Shown here: piece by piece, positions 12,631-24,193 of the stretch
Layout: each line of letters starts with the position of its first letter
Position numbering within the stretch: the stretch's first letter is position 1
Assembly: GCA_029931535.1 (NCBI GenBank)
Contig: JAQPZY010000330.1
Location: 1-64,000 of the forward strand
Origin: Margaritifera margaritifera
Taxonomy: Eukaryota > Mollusca > Bivalvia > Unionida > Margaritiferidae
Direction: 5' to 3'
DNA length: 64,000 nt
Notes under the pieces: model-generated
Seen by the model: the letters and a program-made list of their open reading frames with translations, nothing else
The model's database searches: none
Told to the model about the DNA's origin: nothing
Made by a program: the position numbers and the translations under genes

Positions 12631-14348
12631 ATGTTTGCATGTAATAAACACATTTTATTACAAAAAAGATGCATTTAAAAAAAAAAAAAAGAACAGAAAA
12701 CTTGTAGTGTAATACAGCTTTCTTAAACATATAATAGCTTTGTGTTGCTGTGATAGACTTGTATTATATGCGCTGCGTTGCAAGATTAATTAGGAGAATA
12801 CAAATTATATATGGTTTATTTTATATACTGCTAGAAAGGAGTTTTACTCAAAAAGATCACAAGTTGACCACATTGCGTTTTTCACTCCATATTACAAGTC
12901 CAAAATTCGTTGTTCCACACTCAACAAAAATAGTTTCATTCAGAAGTTAATGCTTCTTTTGAAACATCGGGGCTACAAAAAATAAGATAGAAGCTCAACA
13001 CCTTCATGAATGGCCGTGCTTAACAAGCGTAGCGGCTAACTTCAAAGTAAAAATGTCACTCCTTGGCTGGTGCTTGATGATAGATTCATGAATAAAGTGA
13101 CGAAGAAAGTAACCTTTTTCATAAAAATCACTTTGTTTATGGCATGAACAGCCACTGAATGAGAGCAACCTTCAATATCGTGTAGAAGAATTCGGCTCAT
13201 TTTTCTAAGTCTACAGATAAAGGTATTTGTATCCTGCTTTCAATAATTTGTTTAAAGAAGGTTTTGGAAACTGTGTAGACGTTAAAGGAAAACTATAACA
13301 AATTAATAACTAGTACAAGAAGTTCTGTTATGAAATATTATTTATTGAGAAAACACACTGAAGTTGCCGCTTATGCCCAGAGGCAGGGTTGACGCGCTAC
13401 TTGTTTATCTAACGCTGTTTCATTCACGTCTTTCTAGCACTTGCATTACAGGATGTTATGCCAGCTGAATTGGCTTCATAAAACAGAAACCCTTGGTGTT
13501 TTCATAACAATATTCCCATGACATACTTGTATTCTGATTTAAGTAATTTAACTTCTACTCTATATGCTACTTGGGGTGCGGGTGTGATAGGATTTAGCTT
13601 TAACAAAATTACACTTGTTGTGATTTTTAGAAAATAAAATATTAATAATTTTATGTTACTCGGCACCATTGCAGCTTGTTACATTTAAATGCTTGTTTCC
13701 TTATCGGGAAAATAACAATACTTAATATAGTTTGCTTTATATACCGCTAGAAACCAGTTTTACGCGATAATATCAAGACTTAACGGGTATGTGTTTCTGA
13801 GACTTTCTCTGTCTAAATTCGCTCTTCACAAACTAACATCTTCTTAGTTTAAAGCGTTTGATTTTGCGATAACAAGAAATATTTTTATTCAAGTGTTTTT
13901 TTTTTAAACATAGAAGCGCGACACTGACCAGTAGCTGCTAGGAATTATCCTAATTTAAGTCATTTAAGACTTCAACTCTATTTGCTTATTATGCAACGGA
14001 GGGGGGGGGGTCTAGGCTGGGAGAGAAAGGGAGACGGAGGAGATGGGATATAGCTTGAAAAACTACACTTGTTCTGATTTTTAGATAGTTTAGACGTGCA
14101 TCAAGGCCAGTACACTCCCCCCCTAAATTTAAGTTAAATGGTAGGTCTCTAAATGGGAATATAAATATAATTATATTTAGTTTTTCATATAACGCTAGAG
14201 ACCAGTTTTTCACTAAAATATAAGAGAACTTAACATCAAATGCGTTTCTCAGTCCAAATTTGTTTTTCACAAACTAACGTCTTTTTAGTTTTAAGGTGTG
14301 TGTTTTTGTGGTTTTGTGATATTTTCATTCAACAGTTATTGTACTGTA

Positions 14349-17300
14349 CAGTACAGCTCACGTGATTTTTCGGAACTCCGTGCATCGCGGTGGGGGTGGA
14401 GAGTGAGTGGAGAGGATTAAGAAAAGCCCCTCCACCATCACTCCACGCGTCCTGACGGAGTTGTCGCTGAGTCTCGCGGAGAATAGCCCTGCACACCACG
14501 CTTTCTCGCGTAGTCGCATCCGATCACCAACGCGGAGTCATACCTGTCAACCTCCTGAGACAAAAACCTGTACACCAGACCAAAAAAAAAAAGTACAAAT
14601 GACGGGATTCCCGTACAAGTTGACAGGTATGAAAAACAAAACAAACCCATTATCACTGAGGCATTATGTACCACAGGTTAAACATAGTTATTGTTCTACA
14701 GGTAATAAACCTCTTTGTAGATGATAAATACTGATTGTGAGTGCTATATGTTCGGTACATCGAATGCTCTTTTAACAAAATCCAGATGACTGCCTTTTAT
14801 TTCCAAACACACCTGTGAAAGAAATCCCACAAGTTATGTTATTAACAATTATCACCTAGACACCTTGAAATCGCCGACTTGCATCAAAACAATCTTTGAG
14901 CAGTCGATTGTTTAGAGTCGGCAAGCTCTGCTTACTTTGAAGTTACCCTCGGCTAGGTGGGGAAAAAAAAAAAAACAGAAGAGAGAACCACAACATATAG
15001 ATCACATTTATTTTTAAAATATCAACATATTAATCACGCTGACTCGTATATTGCAACTTGCTTGTTATTTTTACCCTTCCTAGGCTTGCGAACAACACAA
15101 ACCCCCATATGGAGCCTCTCACTCTTGTTACTTTAAGACTAGCCATCATACATGTATTTCTACTCTCGATACTAAAATGTTTCTCTTATAAATATCTTCA
15201 GTATCATAATTCCAAAATCTTTTTATTTAGTTTGTATTCATATCTTAATTACACTATAATAACGCTTGCGTGCATTTGTAGATAGATTTTAATGATCACT
15301 GATTAGCAGAGGATTAAACCGTGGATTGATAGATTACTAATATGGCGGTTCTTTTGTAAAATACACATACAATCGTGGCTCTAATACATGTTTGGCTGCG
15401 TTTTCTGTTGTTCCGAAATCATGCAGTAAATACGGTACTACGCCTACTGATAACCTGATTTTCAGTCGACCAGTAATGGGGCAGAATTCCATACTTGAAT
15501 AAAGAAATAAAACTCTCAAATCGGCAAGTGAAAGACATCAATATTTCGGGTAATCTGATAGTTGGTTCAAGCGATTCACGTTCTGTTCTCGTTGTATCTC
15601 ATGAAGAAAATAAAAATCCCCGTCGAATCCCGATCTTGGCGAAAATCGCTGAGATTTTTTTTTTTTTTTAAAATATTAAAAAACCGTACAAAATGCCTGT
15701 ACGGCCGACCGTACACTGCAAAATCCCCCCAAAAAACCGTACAAATTACGGGATTCCCGTACAAGTTGACAGGTATGTGCGGAGTGGACGTGGTCTTGAT
15801 AATATGGGTGCGGTTTACTGTTTATTACCCATGCAAGCAGAGGTTGAGAGAGAGACGGGGGGGGGGGGGGGGGGCACCGATATATCTACATTGTTATTCC
15901 TCTGGAGAGCAATTTGCTAACTTTTTTTATACTGAAAAAAAGTAGTAATTCAGTTAATTATAAATATTTCCTTGTTCTAACGAAGATAATGTATGATACA
16001 TAGTGCCAAATCATATTTAAGATGATGATAACGTAATGACAATGCCTCGTAAACTGTATTAATACTACATTTTACGCAATGAATCTAATTTCTTTTTCTT
16101 CAATACTATGTTATCGGAATCTAAACATGCATTCATATCCTTATTTCTTTTTCTGTAAACGCAATACAAAATTGTAATGATCATATGAAAGTCAGTGATA
16201 TTGTACTACCTGCAATGAAAAGAACGATAAACATCAAACAAATTAATGACAAAGCTGCAGTCATACCTGACTGAAATGAAACAAAATCGCACAAGTTCCG
16301 ATGGTTACTCCATGCATGAGTATTCAAATATTGTACGTTTTTTTCTGACATCCAATCGCTTAAATAAAGCATTATTAAGATTTCACATCGTTATTTTATT
16401 TTAAACTGTACTATTTTGCATTAATTACCAAAGTAGCGGTTTTTAAAAAAAATCACAAATGGTCGCAAAAGGTCATCCTAGATACATGTAGTTGACACGT
16501 GCAAGTAACCTAGCACAATAGAAGCCATCAGCACTGCGTGTTTTCTTTGATATTGATGTGTTAATTTCATGTGCCAGCTGTTAACCTAAAAGTACAACAG
16601 CAACGCTTCTGCGGGTTTGTTTTCTTTGCCATTGATTTGACAAACTTGCGCATCAGATGAAATTAATGTTTAACTTTTTCTTTTCTGTTCGTTTTCCTAT
16701 TGCATAATACAGAAAAATAAGATGAATAATTTTAGATCATTAACTTTTCTTAGTAAAGTCCCCCCCCCTCTCTCTCTCTCTCATAAAATATGGAATCCAA
16801 ATCACTACTGCACAAGTTATCGTAAACTGAAATCTAGAAAAGTTTGCAAGTGGTAAGAAACAGAAACACGCTCAATAACCAAAGGCTTTAACAGTCACAA
16901 ACAGGAAACTGCATTCTTTAATATCTGCGTAAAAATAATTAAAAAAGTATATTTTATTTTTATATTTTCGCCGTAGGAAAATGAGCAAATAATAGGATAC
17001 ACGTGGAGACAATACATCCATGCAAAATGCTCTAAACTTGTTGGAAATTAAAATCTCTGAACATCTCAGATTTTAGAATTTTACATATTATTTTTCATTT
17101 CGGTAATAAGCCGAGTTCAGATTAATTACTAGCAATTATTAAACTTCCGTTGTTAATGGCTGGACCATAATTGCAGCTGTAAAGTACAACGCGCTAAGTC
17201 AGATGGCTTCGTGTGATAAAAACACACTGTTCCCAAGCTCAAACTTACATCATTCTTTGATGCAAACCCTTGTTAATATTTTACAACAGTGTTCACAATG

Positions 17301-18256
17301 GTCACTGCCTTGATTTCTGTAGAACATCCGCTGAAGTCAAGTCTTTATTAGGGAGAGACAATTGAATTTTCCAACCGTGGGGGGGGGGGGGGGGTAAATG
17401 CATGAAAACAATTGTCTTTCTCTGATTTTTGTAGCAGACATTAATCCGTTCCATATTTCACTTAAAATAAATAAATACTGTGATGAAAGAACAAAAAATA
17501 TCCCGGTCGAAAAATAAAACAACATATAAACCCCGTATATTAAATGGTCAGTCCCTTACAGTACACATGCAGTCGTAATATTCAGCCTCGTGACTCTGCT
17601 ATTACTGCTTAAAGACTAAGCACGCAGTTTGCATTTCAGCGTAAATTCAGTGTTTTAGGTTTGTTGTTGTGGGGGGGGGGTGTAAGCAGAAGCGGATGTC
17701 AATTTGGATTTTAATTGTCCATTTCTCAGAGAATTACTTTCCTTTGGAACAAAATGATAAATTTATTCTGCTTGAGAGGCTCAGCAGTGTGTGCTTCTCG
17801 TGAAGTCAGTGCATAAGTTTGTTCATATTTCTTTGAAATAAATTAAAATCATAAACTTATTGCAAAAGAAGTCGATCAACCTTTTATAAACAGTAATGTG
17901 TACTGAATATACAAGGCTTTTGAAATTATTTTTTTATTGTCCAAATATCAAATATATGATCGAAATAAAAACGACTGGTTCTTCAGATGGTATCCGGTTG
18001 TAAATCACTCTTGACGTCTCAGTCTTTCCATAGGTGGTCTTCATTCATTGGCTGTTCAGATGTCAATCAGTAATGTTGACTAGCCCCTCCACGGTGGAGT
18101 TGAGATCGGCGTGCCTGCCGAAACGCGGTGGTGATTTGTAGGTATTTATGCCAATTTATGCCTCCACAGCGGAGTGCTATCGCGGAGCTAGAGTGGAGGG
18201 GATTAAGTACCCCACCACGATGCGCGGAGTTCCGAAAAATCACGTGAGCTGTGCTG
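14349..18256. mobile_element. Family X element, copy X1, inserted in A1
   Basis: The ends are inverted repeats of about 47 bp. The left end reads CAGTACAGCTCACGTGATTT and the right end is its complement with few differences (...AATCACGTGAGCTGTGCTG). TA flanks it at 14347-14348 and 18257-18258. The unoccupied version is visible in copy A2 at about 10548-10560 (ACTATACATTTTGAAAC), so the insertion point is exact. Length is 3908 bp, including a 1.24 kb inner insertion. No transposase is seen. A second copy in the reverse direction is at 39218-42828. Confidence 0.85.
14539..15777. mobile_element. 1.24 kb DNA transposon inside X1, ~8 bp target duplication
   Basis: Starts CATACCTGTCAAC and ends GTTGACAGGTATG, a 13-bp inverted terminal repeat. 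The flanks are CGCGGAGT (14531-14538) and TGCGGAGT (15778-15785), 7 of 8 bases alike. Copy X2 has an uninterrupted site (CCGCGGAGTGG in reverse near 42648-42660), confirming insertion. A second copy of the right-end sequence (ACGGGATTCCCGTACAAG then GTTGACAGGTATG) lies inside at about 14600-14632, so this is either a short element followed by foreign DNA or a composite. An 8-bp duplication fits the hAT or P superfamily. No transposase is recognised. Confidence 0.7.
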
Positions 18257-19328
18257 TACATTTTGAAACCTTGAAGCGCGACATTGAACATTAGCTGATG
18301 ACATGTAGAAACTGTCATGACGGACTGTTGTTGACTCGAGGCAGGAAGCTGCAGCAACAGGCATAGCGGCTGGCTTCAAAGTAAGAATGATACTCCTCAG
18401 CCAGTGTCTGGTGATGCAATGTAGATTCGTGAAAAAAGTGTAGACAGGAAATACAAAATTTTCTCATTGAACTCACTTGTTTATGACATGAATGGCCACT
18501 GATAGAGCGCAACAGTCAATACAGTGTACACAATTCCGTGCATTTAAAAATTGCCATACTGTCTCATAAACAATGTTATTTTAAAAGTTTAAGGGTAACA
18601 GTACAGAAGAACCTTTCTGTAGTATAACTCGTGTATCTTTTTTATTTTAAAATACTTTGGCAAGAATTATGACATACATGTCATAATGTGCCAGTGTTCA
18701 TGATCATACATGTTCGATATAAATATTACGGCGTTCATTTGTAATCTCTTTTCGAGTTCTATATGTATTACTGCTTTCAATGATTTCTTCAAGGTGGGTC
18801 TTGGAAATGATATGGAAATTAAAGGGAAACTGACAAATTAATAACCAGTTCACAACACACTTTTATGAAATATCATTTATTGAGAAAGAAACTTGCAGTT
18901 ATCGCTTGATGCAGAACAATGTCAATTTCCGCATCTGTATATGCTAACAGGTACATATACATGTATTAAATCAGCAGGGATGTACATTGTAGCTAAGCAA
19001 TTATTTCTGATGTACGCTTTGTCATGGACAGGGATGGAAAGATATCCAAGAAATATAAAACCTCATATTTTTTTTACATTACGCGCGTTCGTCTGTATGT
19101 ATCCTCAGCCAGGCTACTGATAAATACACAGGAAATGTTACCACTGTACAGGTAAAGGTATGAAATTGATACCTGCCATGTTCGGGTTTACGGTGTTGGA
19201 GTTTCTCCCATCTGTTTGTTTAGTGTGTTGACTCGCGGAGCGAATACAATAGAATCAGCGAGGGGTGCCATAAAACCCACTACGACTCATGATGACTGCA
19301 ATAAAATCCGTCACGCACTTCCACTAGA

Positions 19329-19378
19329 CTGAGTGGATTTTCACTAAATTAGTGTGAAAATCCACCAGACTGAGTGGA
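19329..19378. repeat. Subterminal hairpin of family A
   Basis: Two perfect 12-base arms, GTGGATTTTCAC (19333-19344) and GTGAAAATCCAC (19354-19365), enclose a 9-base loop. They are flanked by repeated AGACTGAGTGGA words. A near-identical structure is at about 11625-11680 in copy A2. Such subterminal palindromes are typical transposase-binding or cruciform sites of DNA transposons. Confidence 0.6.
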
Positions 19379-19472
19379 CTTAAACTATTCATAGTGGGCA
19401 CTTAATCCCCTGCCCTTTCTCCACGCCCACGCAATTTGCGTGGTGAATCATAAAAACATGATGCGTGTACTG

Positions 19473-19532
19473 TATCATCACAGGCATGTCCAGTTGAAAA
19501 GCTGTGTCAGGTACTTCTTTGTCTTTTGCCAT
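19473..19532 (-). pseudogene. Polinton structural-gene start, right of the nest
   Basis: A minus-strand ATG at 19530-19532 opens 20 codons that run straight into the nest boundary. If the nest and one TA are removed, the frame stays open for about 17 more codons in the left flank (below 6368) before a stop. It is therefore probably the N-terminal end of the gene whose next part is the capsid-like fragment at 5935-6369. The piece is short, so the identity depends on that neighbour. Confidence 0.4.
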
Positions 19533-19944
19533 AGTTTTTACTTATACATTACCAGTTTTGTCTAATAAGCAGCCTGCCCACAACTGTAATCTGCTTTGCA
19601 CTGCTACATTTGCAATCATTAAATCAGTGCTGGCTTGTGCTAGCTTGGCTAGATGTGTTGAGCAGCTTTATTGATGATTTTACTGACCGGCGCAGGCATT
19701 GTTGATATGGATGGAAGCGCAACCGCCTTTGGTTATTGAGTCATGAATCATCATGCCTTCATATTGTGTTTGATGCTGCATGAAAACTTGTACCACAAAT
19801 ACAACTTGTGTTCAGAGGTACTGTATAATGGTAGAGCCACAATCATGGCAACTTGCATCTGATGTGGAGCAAAGAAGTTTACATTTACGGGAACCTCTGG
19901 CCATGGACGCTCAGGGTCTAACAGAAAAAACTTGGTGGTGATAT

Positions 19945-20300
19945 TGTTGCTGCATTAATGAAGTTACCCGGGACACCATGTTGTAAATATCCTGGTGAAA
20001 AGCATCTCCCTGGATACAGTTATTGCGTACCTGGGACACTGTTCGATATATGACTGGATTCTAACAATTGACCAAAGCCTGGAGAAGAACCTATAAATTG
20101 CATTGATGCAGCATCTTACCGACATGATCTTGCATATTAAGTTTCAAGTGATATCCGTGAACGTAAACGTGCCATTATAGATCACATCCATGACTTAAAT
20201 GCAATCGTGGGACCAGGTGTGGGAGAACAAATTGCCAGATGGATCATCAGTGAGGTATGAAGGCCAAGATTGCACTTGGTGGTCACTAGCGTGCTACTTG
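19945..20300 (+). pseudogene. PLA2-like (parvovirus VP1-type) domain fragment of the Polinton
   Basis: The frame shows a proline/glycine-rich loop (KYPGEKHLPGYSY, then a PGT that fits a calcium-binding loop). About 25 residues later comes DAASYRHDLAY at 20105-20137, which carries the His-Asp pair of a phospholipase A2 active site. The same pair and context recur in remnant 2 at 55100-55310 (minus), in the same place relative to integrase, so the domain is a regular part of this Polinton lineage. Stops interrupt it (TAA directly after HDLAY). In parvoviruses such domains help the particle leave endosomes; a similar role here is inference. Confidence 0.5.
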
Positions 20301-20390
20301 GAAGTAAAGCAGCGGTATCATAAACATGGATAAGAAACTGGCAATGGAGCGAACTTTGCCCGTCACATACTACAGTCACCGCGGTTATTG

Positions 20391-21352
20391 AAAGGGCGAA
20401 ACTGCCGTTGAAAAGTTAGCCAGCGCGGTAAAAGTCAGCAACATGGTCGCACAAGCATCATTGTCCAAACAAGCATTGTGGCAGATTTACCTATCCGTGC
20501 CAACGACAATTTGCCGTGGATGGTTTGATGTGAGGACCCCAACGAGGTTCATCAGGCTGACATCTTGTTTCTCCCACATGATCAGGTACGTGGTCATGCA
20601 TGCGGCTATGCACATACATACATGTACACGTTAACCATCGTGCATGTTGGCAGCATGTACAAGGAAGCCAAGTCATTGATGTCCAAAGATTCAGCGAGTG
20701 TCGCAGATTCATTCAAACATATCTATACACGTTTGCCACTAGCATGGTCGCAGCTTCTGCAGATGGACCCAGGCAAACAATTTCTCAAAGCCATTGCAGT
20801 GTTGTTAATGAAACATTATGTGCTGGTTCATCGTGGATATGTCAATATACATCGCAAACAGGCTATCATGGAACGATTCAACTGTACACTTGTGGAACGG
20901 CTATTTGGGCACCAGTACATGCAGGAATTGTTGATGAATCATGAATCACAGTCTCTGATCCTGAGTGCTAGCACTCTAGAGCGATCTCACGAATGGGTGT
21001 CACAGCTTTGCTCGGTCATAACAGAATTGAATAATGAAACCACATGTATGATTGGGCGGAAATCCACCAACGTGATTCAGAAGAAAACTGTAGACTCCAA
21101 CCGTGAAGTGGTTTCACAACCACCCACATTAGACACACTAGGAAACAATTTGGTGTGGTATCTGTATGTACCGTGGGAGTTAGAAGGCAGACAACATGCT
21201 GCTGACCCGGTATGGGCCATCGATATGTTTATGATCTCAGACTGAATATATATTCCTGGGCAACCTATATTCTACCATTTGGCGCTTGCTGGCAAAGGAG
21301 TGGCACGTCCACCAAGTAGAGCATTTGTGTGAGAAGAACTACAAGTTGGCTC
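20391..21352 (+). pseudogene. Polinton-type retroviral-like integrase, decayed
   Basis: The longest open part is 20565-21245. It starts near MFLPHDQVRGHACGYAHTY, the usual beginning of the Polinton integrase core. The second catalytic aspartate is in LLQMDPGKQF and the glutamate in HRKQAIMERFNCTLVERLFG. At the expected first aspartate the sequence reads TIVHVGSMYKEA, against TIVDVASRYKKA in remnant 2, so that aspartate appears to be His here and the enzyme would be inactive. An upstream part in another frame (from about 20391, with VSNMVAQASLSKQALWQIYL) and a downstream part (RAFVREELQ, about 21320-21346) need frameshifts. It acts in element insertion. It converges with the polymerase gene. 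Confidence 0.8.
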
Positions 21353-21599
21353 CGCTGATATATAAGTACTTCCAAGGTCTATTTTGGGATCTGCGTGTGC
21401 CTGTACGTGTAAGTAATGACATCATCTGGGAAAACCCAAGGCTTGGTATCCAGCTGGGAAAAACTCACCTTGGTACAACATTATACACCCATATGATGTT
21501 TCTTTGACCAAATAAGATTTGCCGCATGCATGAATTCATGCTGTTGCTGAAGGCACTCGACATACATGTTTTGTTTGAGATCTTTCGCAACCACAACCC

Positions 21600-23990
21600 G
21601 GGGAACTTCTTGACTTTCTTGATGATTTTGCTGGATCATACGGATCCACCGATGGAAATGAATGTTCCTACCACAGTCGAGTTCATTTTTGGTCTCAGTC
21701 CCACATATTCCTCAAAAAGCTTGCCATGCATTTATCTTTAAATTTCCCCAACTTTTTTTGTTGGTGTTACTGAATGGCGGATGATTCTTCGGGTACTTGC
21801 TGGTATCAAACTCATTCACAGTAGACATCATTGGTGGTAATGTTTATCAACGAGTCTGTATCCGTGTACAGCAGCTTGATGTTGTTGCCATTATGTTTGA
21901 TCTTATCATAATATAACTTGTACATGAGCAGCTTTGACAAATCCAACATGGATGCACGAATGTAAATAGGTTTCGTCATCTTCAGCTGAGTTTTCTTGCT
22001 ATGTAAAGCAATGAGTCCACCATCGAATATCTTGCGTGACTCAAATGCCGGATTTGCAATCAATTTGTTCAGCTTGTCTTGCTCGCTGTCCCGAACAAAG
22101 TCAGTGTTGATTCACTTCTGCAGGTTCTCCAAATATGGCATTATTCATGAGCTTGTTAAAGTCTTTCACAATCTCGTTAGTTGTGACAGTGTGCAGACCC
22201 ATATTCATTTGTATATACTGCGTCATCCAGGGATGCTGATGAAATCAAATCACCTGGCACACGCATCTCCAATCACAAATACAACTGCAGGTTTCATACA
22301 TGGACTACATAATTAAGTTTCTTGCACAGGTTTGGGACAAGTTTGACATATTCTGTAAACTTGCATCCAGAATTGTCCACGATTCCACACTGATATAGTG
22401 ACAAGCACTTGCGGGGCACTGATAGCACTTCCATGGCCAGCGGATAATCATTGTGGTTGTGGTGGAGCTCGTATGGATACTACAGGTCAACTTCAAAGAA
22501 GTATCTATAGTCGCTGTTGCTGTCATACTCATGTACATGTGGATGTATTCCACATCCGCGGGATCGATCCATGTGAACTCACCTACAGGCATAGGCTGCA
22601 TCATTGCCATGGAAATCCCACTGCAGATACGACGTTCTATAAATAAATGTTGATCAGTATCAGTGAACAGTTGTAACTAAATTTTGTTTTTTTGACAGCA
22701 ACATGTTCCAGGCATTTCCTGGCGATGTGGAGTAGTGCGCTGTATTGACCTTTTACAGACGCATTGCTGTATCATTGAAAGTCTCAAACACATCTGCGAG
22801 TAGTAACATGTCTGTGCGCAAATCCAGGTCATGGTAGTCACCAAGATTTCGACAACCAAACGCGGATGAGACATTGTTCATGTGCATGTAGTCATTAGCG
22901 GAAATAATATGAACGGAAGGCCTCAATCGCTGGCAACTGAATTCCAGAAAACTTCTCCATGTCGCTCATGTATTTGCATGGGTAGATTCCTTTGCGGGTG
23001 AGCAAGGTGAATGTTTCCGGTTCATCATTGGCACCACTGTATCGATGAGCAATTGTAAAACGGTTGTTGCCATTCACTGCAAGGTTACTTACTAATTTAT
23101 CCAGGCTGGAATTCAGAAACTGCCATGAGTCAATGAATTGCAGCTGGCCCAGCTGAGATGTCATATATTTTTCCATATTGTTGGGGATGACGCTTATTGT
23201 CACATTTGATGCTGCTGCGACCCCTTTCATGATCCAGTGGCCATGATACCCGCGCAGAGTTTTGTTTTGCCAGGTTAAATTTGCAACTTTAGATTGCATG
23301 TGCCAGTGATGTGGCAGTGATTGCAAACTTTCAAACTTCCAGTTCCATCAGAGGTTCCAGAGCTGTCGGTGTCAAAGGAATCATCACAGATCTAGCAATG
23401 AGTCGCCGTGGAAAATTCATGAATATTATCACGAGTCATAATCATGCCTGCGGGGAAGTATAGCTGTTGTCGGATCCGTTTCGCTGTAACCTCAAGCGAT
23501 TTACTAAACACCTCAACCGAGACCTGTCCATGATACAACATTGGTGGCTTATTCACTACATCACATCTAACAACAGTGTAGCAAAACCCTCATGGGACTT
23601 GTTCAGCTACTTGTATCATATTTGATTGAACCTTGGGGGCTGGTGTCCACGGGAATGTTCAAGCATTCAAAATCTGCATAGATAACATATGGAACCTTCA
23701 TCTTCTGTTGCAAAATTGTACATTTCAGAATGTTCTTGCCAGGTTCTGGCATTATTGTACGCTGCGGCTTTTCACTGATTCCACTGCAGTAAAAGTCATG
23801 GTCGTCATGCATCAGTTCTGTGCTAAATACATATATGTAGCGTTGACATGGAAACTTTCTCACCTTGTGCTTGTTGTGCTGGTACACCATTCAGGAAAGA
23901 TCTTTTATCCACACATAATGATATCACACCACTGAGTCATCCATGTTGCTCAACAATAACAAATCAGCAATGTTCCACACACTTCTAGCC
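21600..23990 (-). pseudogene. Protein-primed family B DNA polymerase (Polinton PolB), decayed
   Basis: Minus-strand motifs appear in the right order: exonuclease site VIYADFECL (about 23660-23695); TLRGYHGHWIM (about 23230-23265); SVIPNNMEKYMTSQLGQLQF and the following part (to 22895); DYHDLDLRTDMLLLADVF (about 22780-22835); FNKLMNNAIFGEPAE (about 22120-22165); the polymerase active site LLYTDTDSL (about 21857-21885); and a C-terminal GLRPKM block (about 21690-21710). The blocks lie in different frames and are split by stops, for example TGA at about 22095 and TAA near 22740, so this is a pseudogene. It would replicate the element from terminal proteins. Order and spacing match the full-length enzyme, so little is deleted. 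Confidence 0.85.
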
Positions 23991-24193
23991 ATGAATAATT
24001 GAATCAGCTGCAGGCCTTTGTTCCAAACTTAATGATGGCACAAACTTTTACAGGAAATTCAATGTTACCAAACTTAAGTTCGCCTAGGTGTTGTTTGTAT
24101 TTTCGAAGCGGGTCTGTGTGATTGCTTACATGATGCAATGCGGACAATAGCGAAATTGAAAACACTGGTTGTCATAATTTTTCACATTGATTA

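Larger units (their letters stand above)
6370..19472. mobile_element. Family A element, copy A1, split by two insertions
   Basis: The outer ends are inverted: CAGTACACGCATTGTGTTTT at 6370, and its complement ends at 19472 (...GCGTGTACTG). TA lies on each side (6368-6369 and 19473-19474), consistent with a TA target duplication. The element's own DNA is 6370-7196, 11773-14348 and 18259-19472, about 4617 bp, close to the 4574 bp of copy A2. The gaps are copy A2 and element X1. No transposase is recognised; the short open frames shared between copies have no domain and are explained by common descent. TA target and CAGT ends suggest a Tc1/mariner-type or related superfamily, probably a non-autonomous family. 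Confidence 0.8.

Noticed and set aside
14407..14724. Frame whose start matches a minus-strand frame of X2 (42519-42770)
   Set aside because: It lies in the inverted ends of family X and runs into the inserted 1.24 kb element. Not a gene.
15562..15945. 127-codon frame ending in a glycine run
   Set aside because: The glycine run is a poly-G tract and the frame crosses the end of the inserted element at 15777.
17379..17395. G-quadruplex-like poly-G tracts (also 15858-15875, 40070-40088 as poly-C)
   Set aside because: They are simple homopolymer runs inside family X; any function would be speculation.
20491..20712. Minus-strand frame across the integrase
   Set aside because: Antisense shadow of the integrase remnant.
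21526..21741. Plus-strand frame after integrase
   Set aside because: Antisense of the C-terminal part of the DNA polymerase remnant (GLRPKM block).
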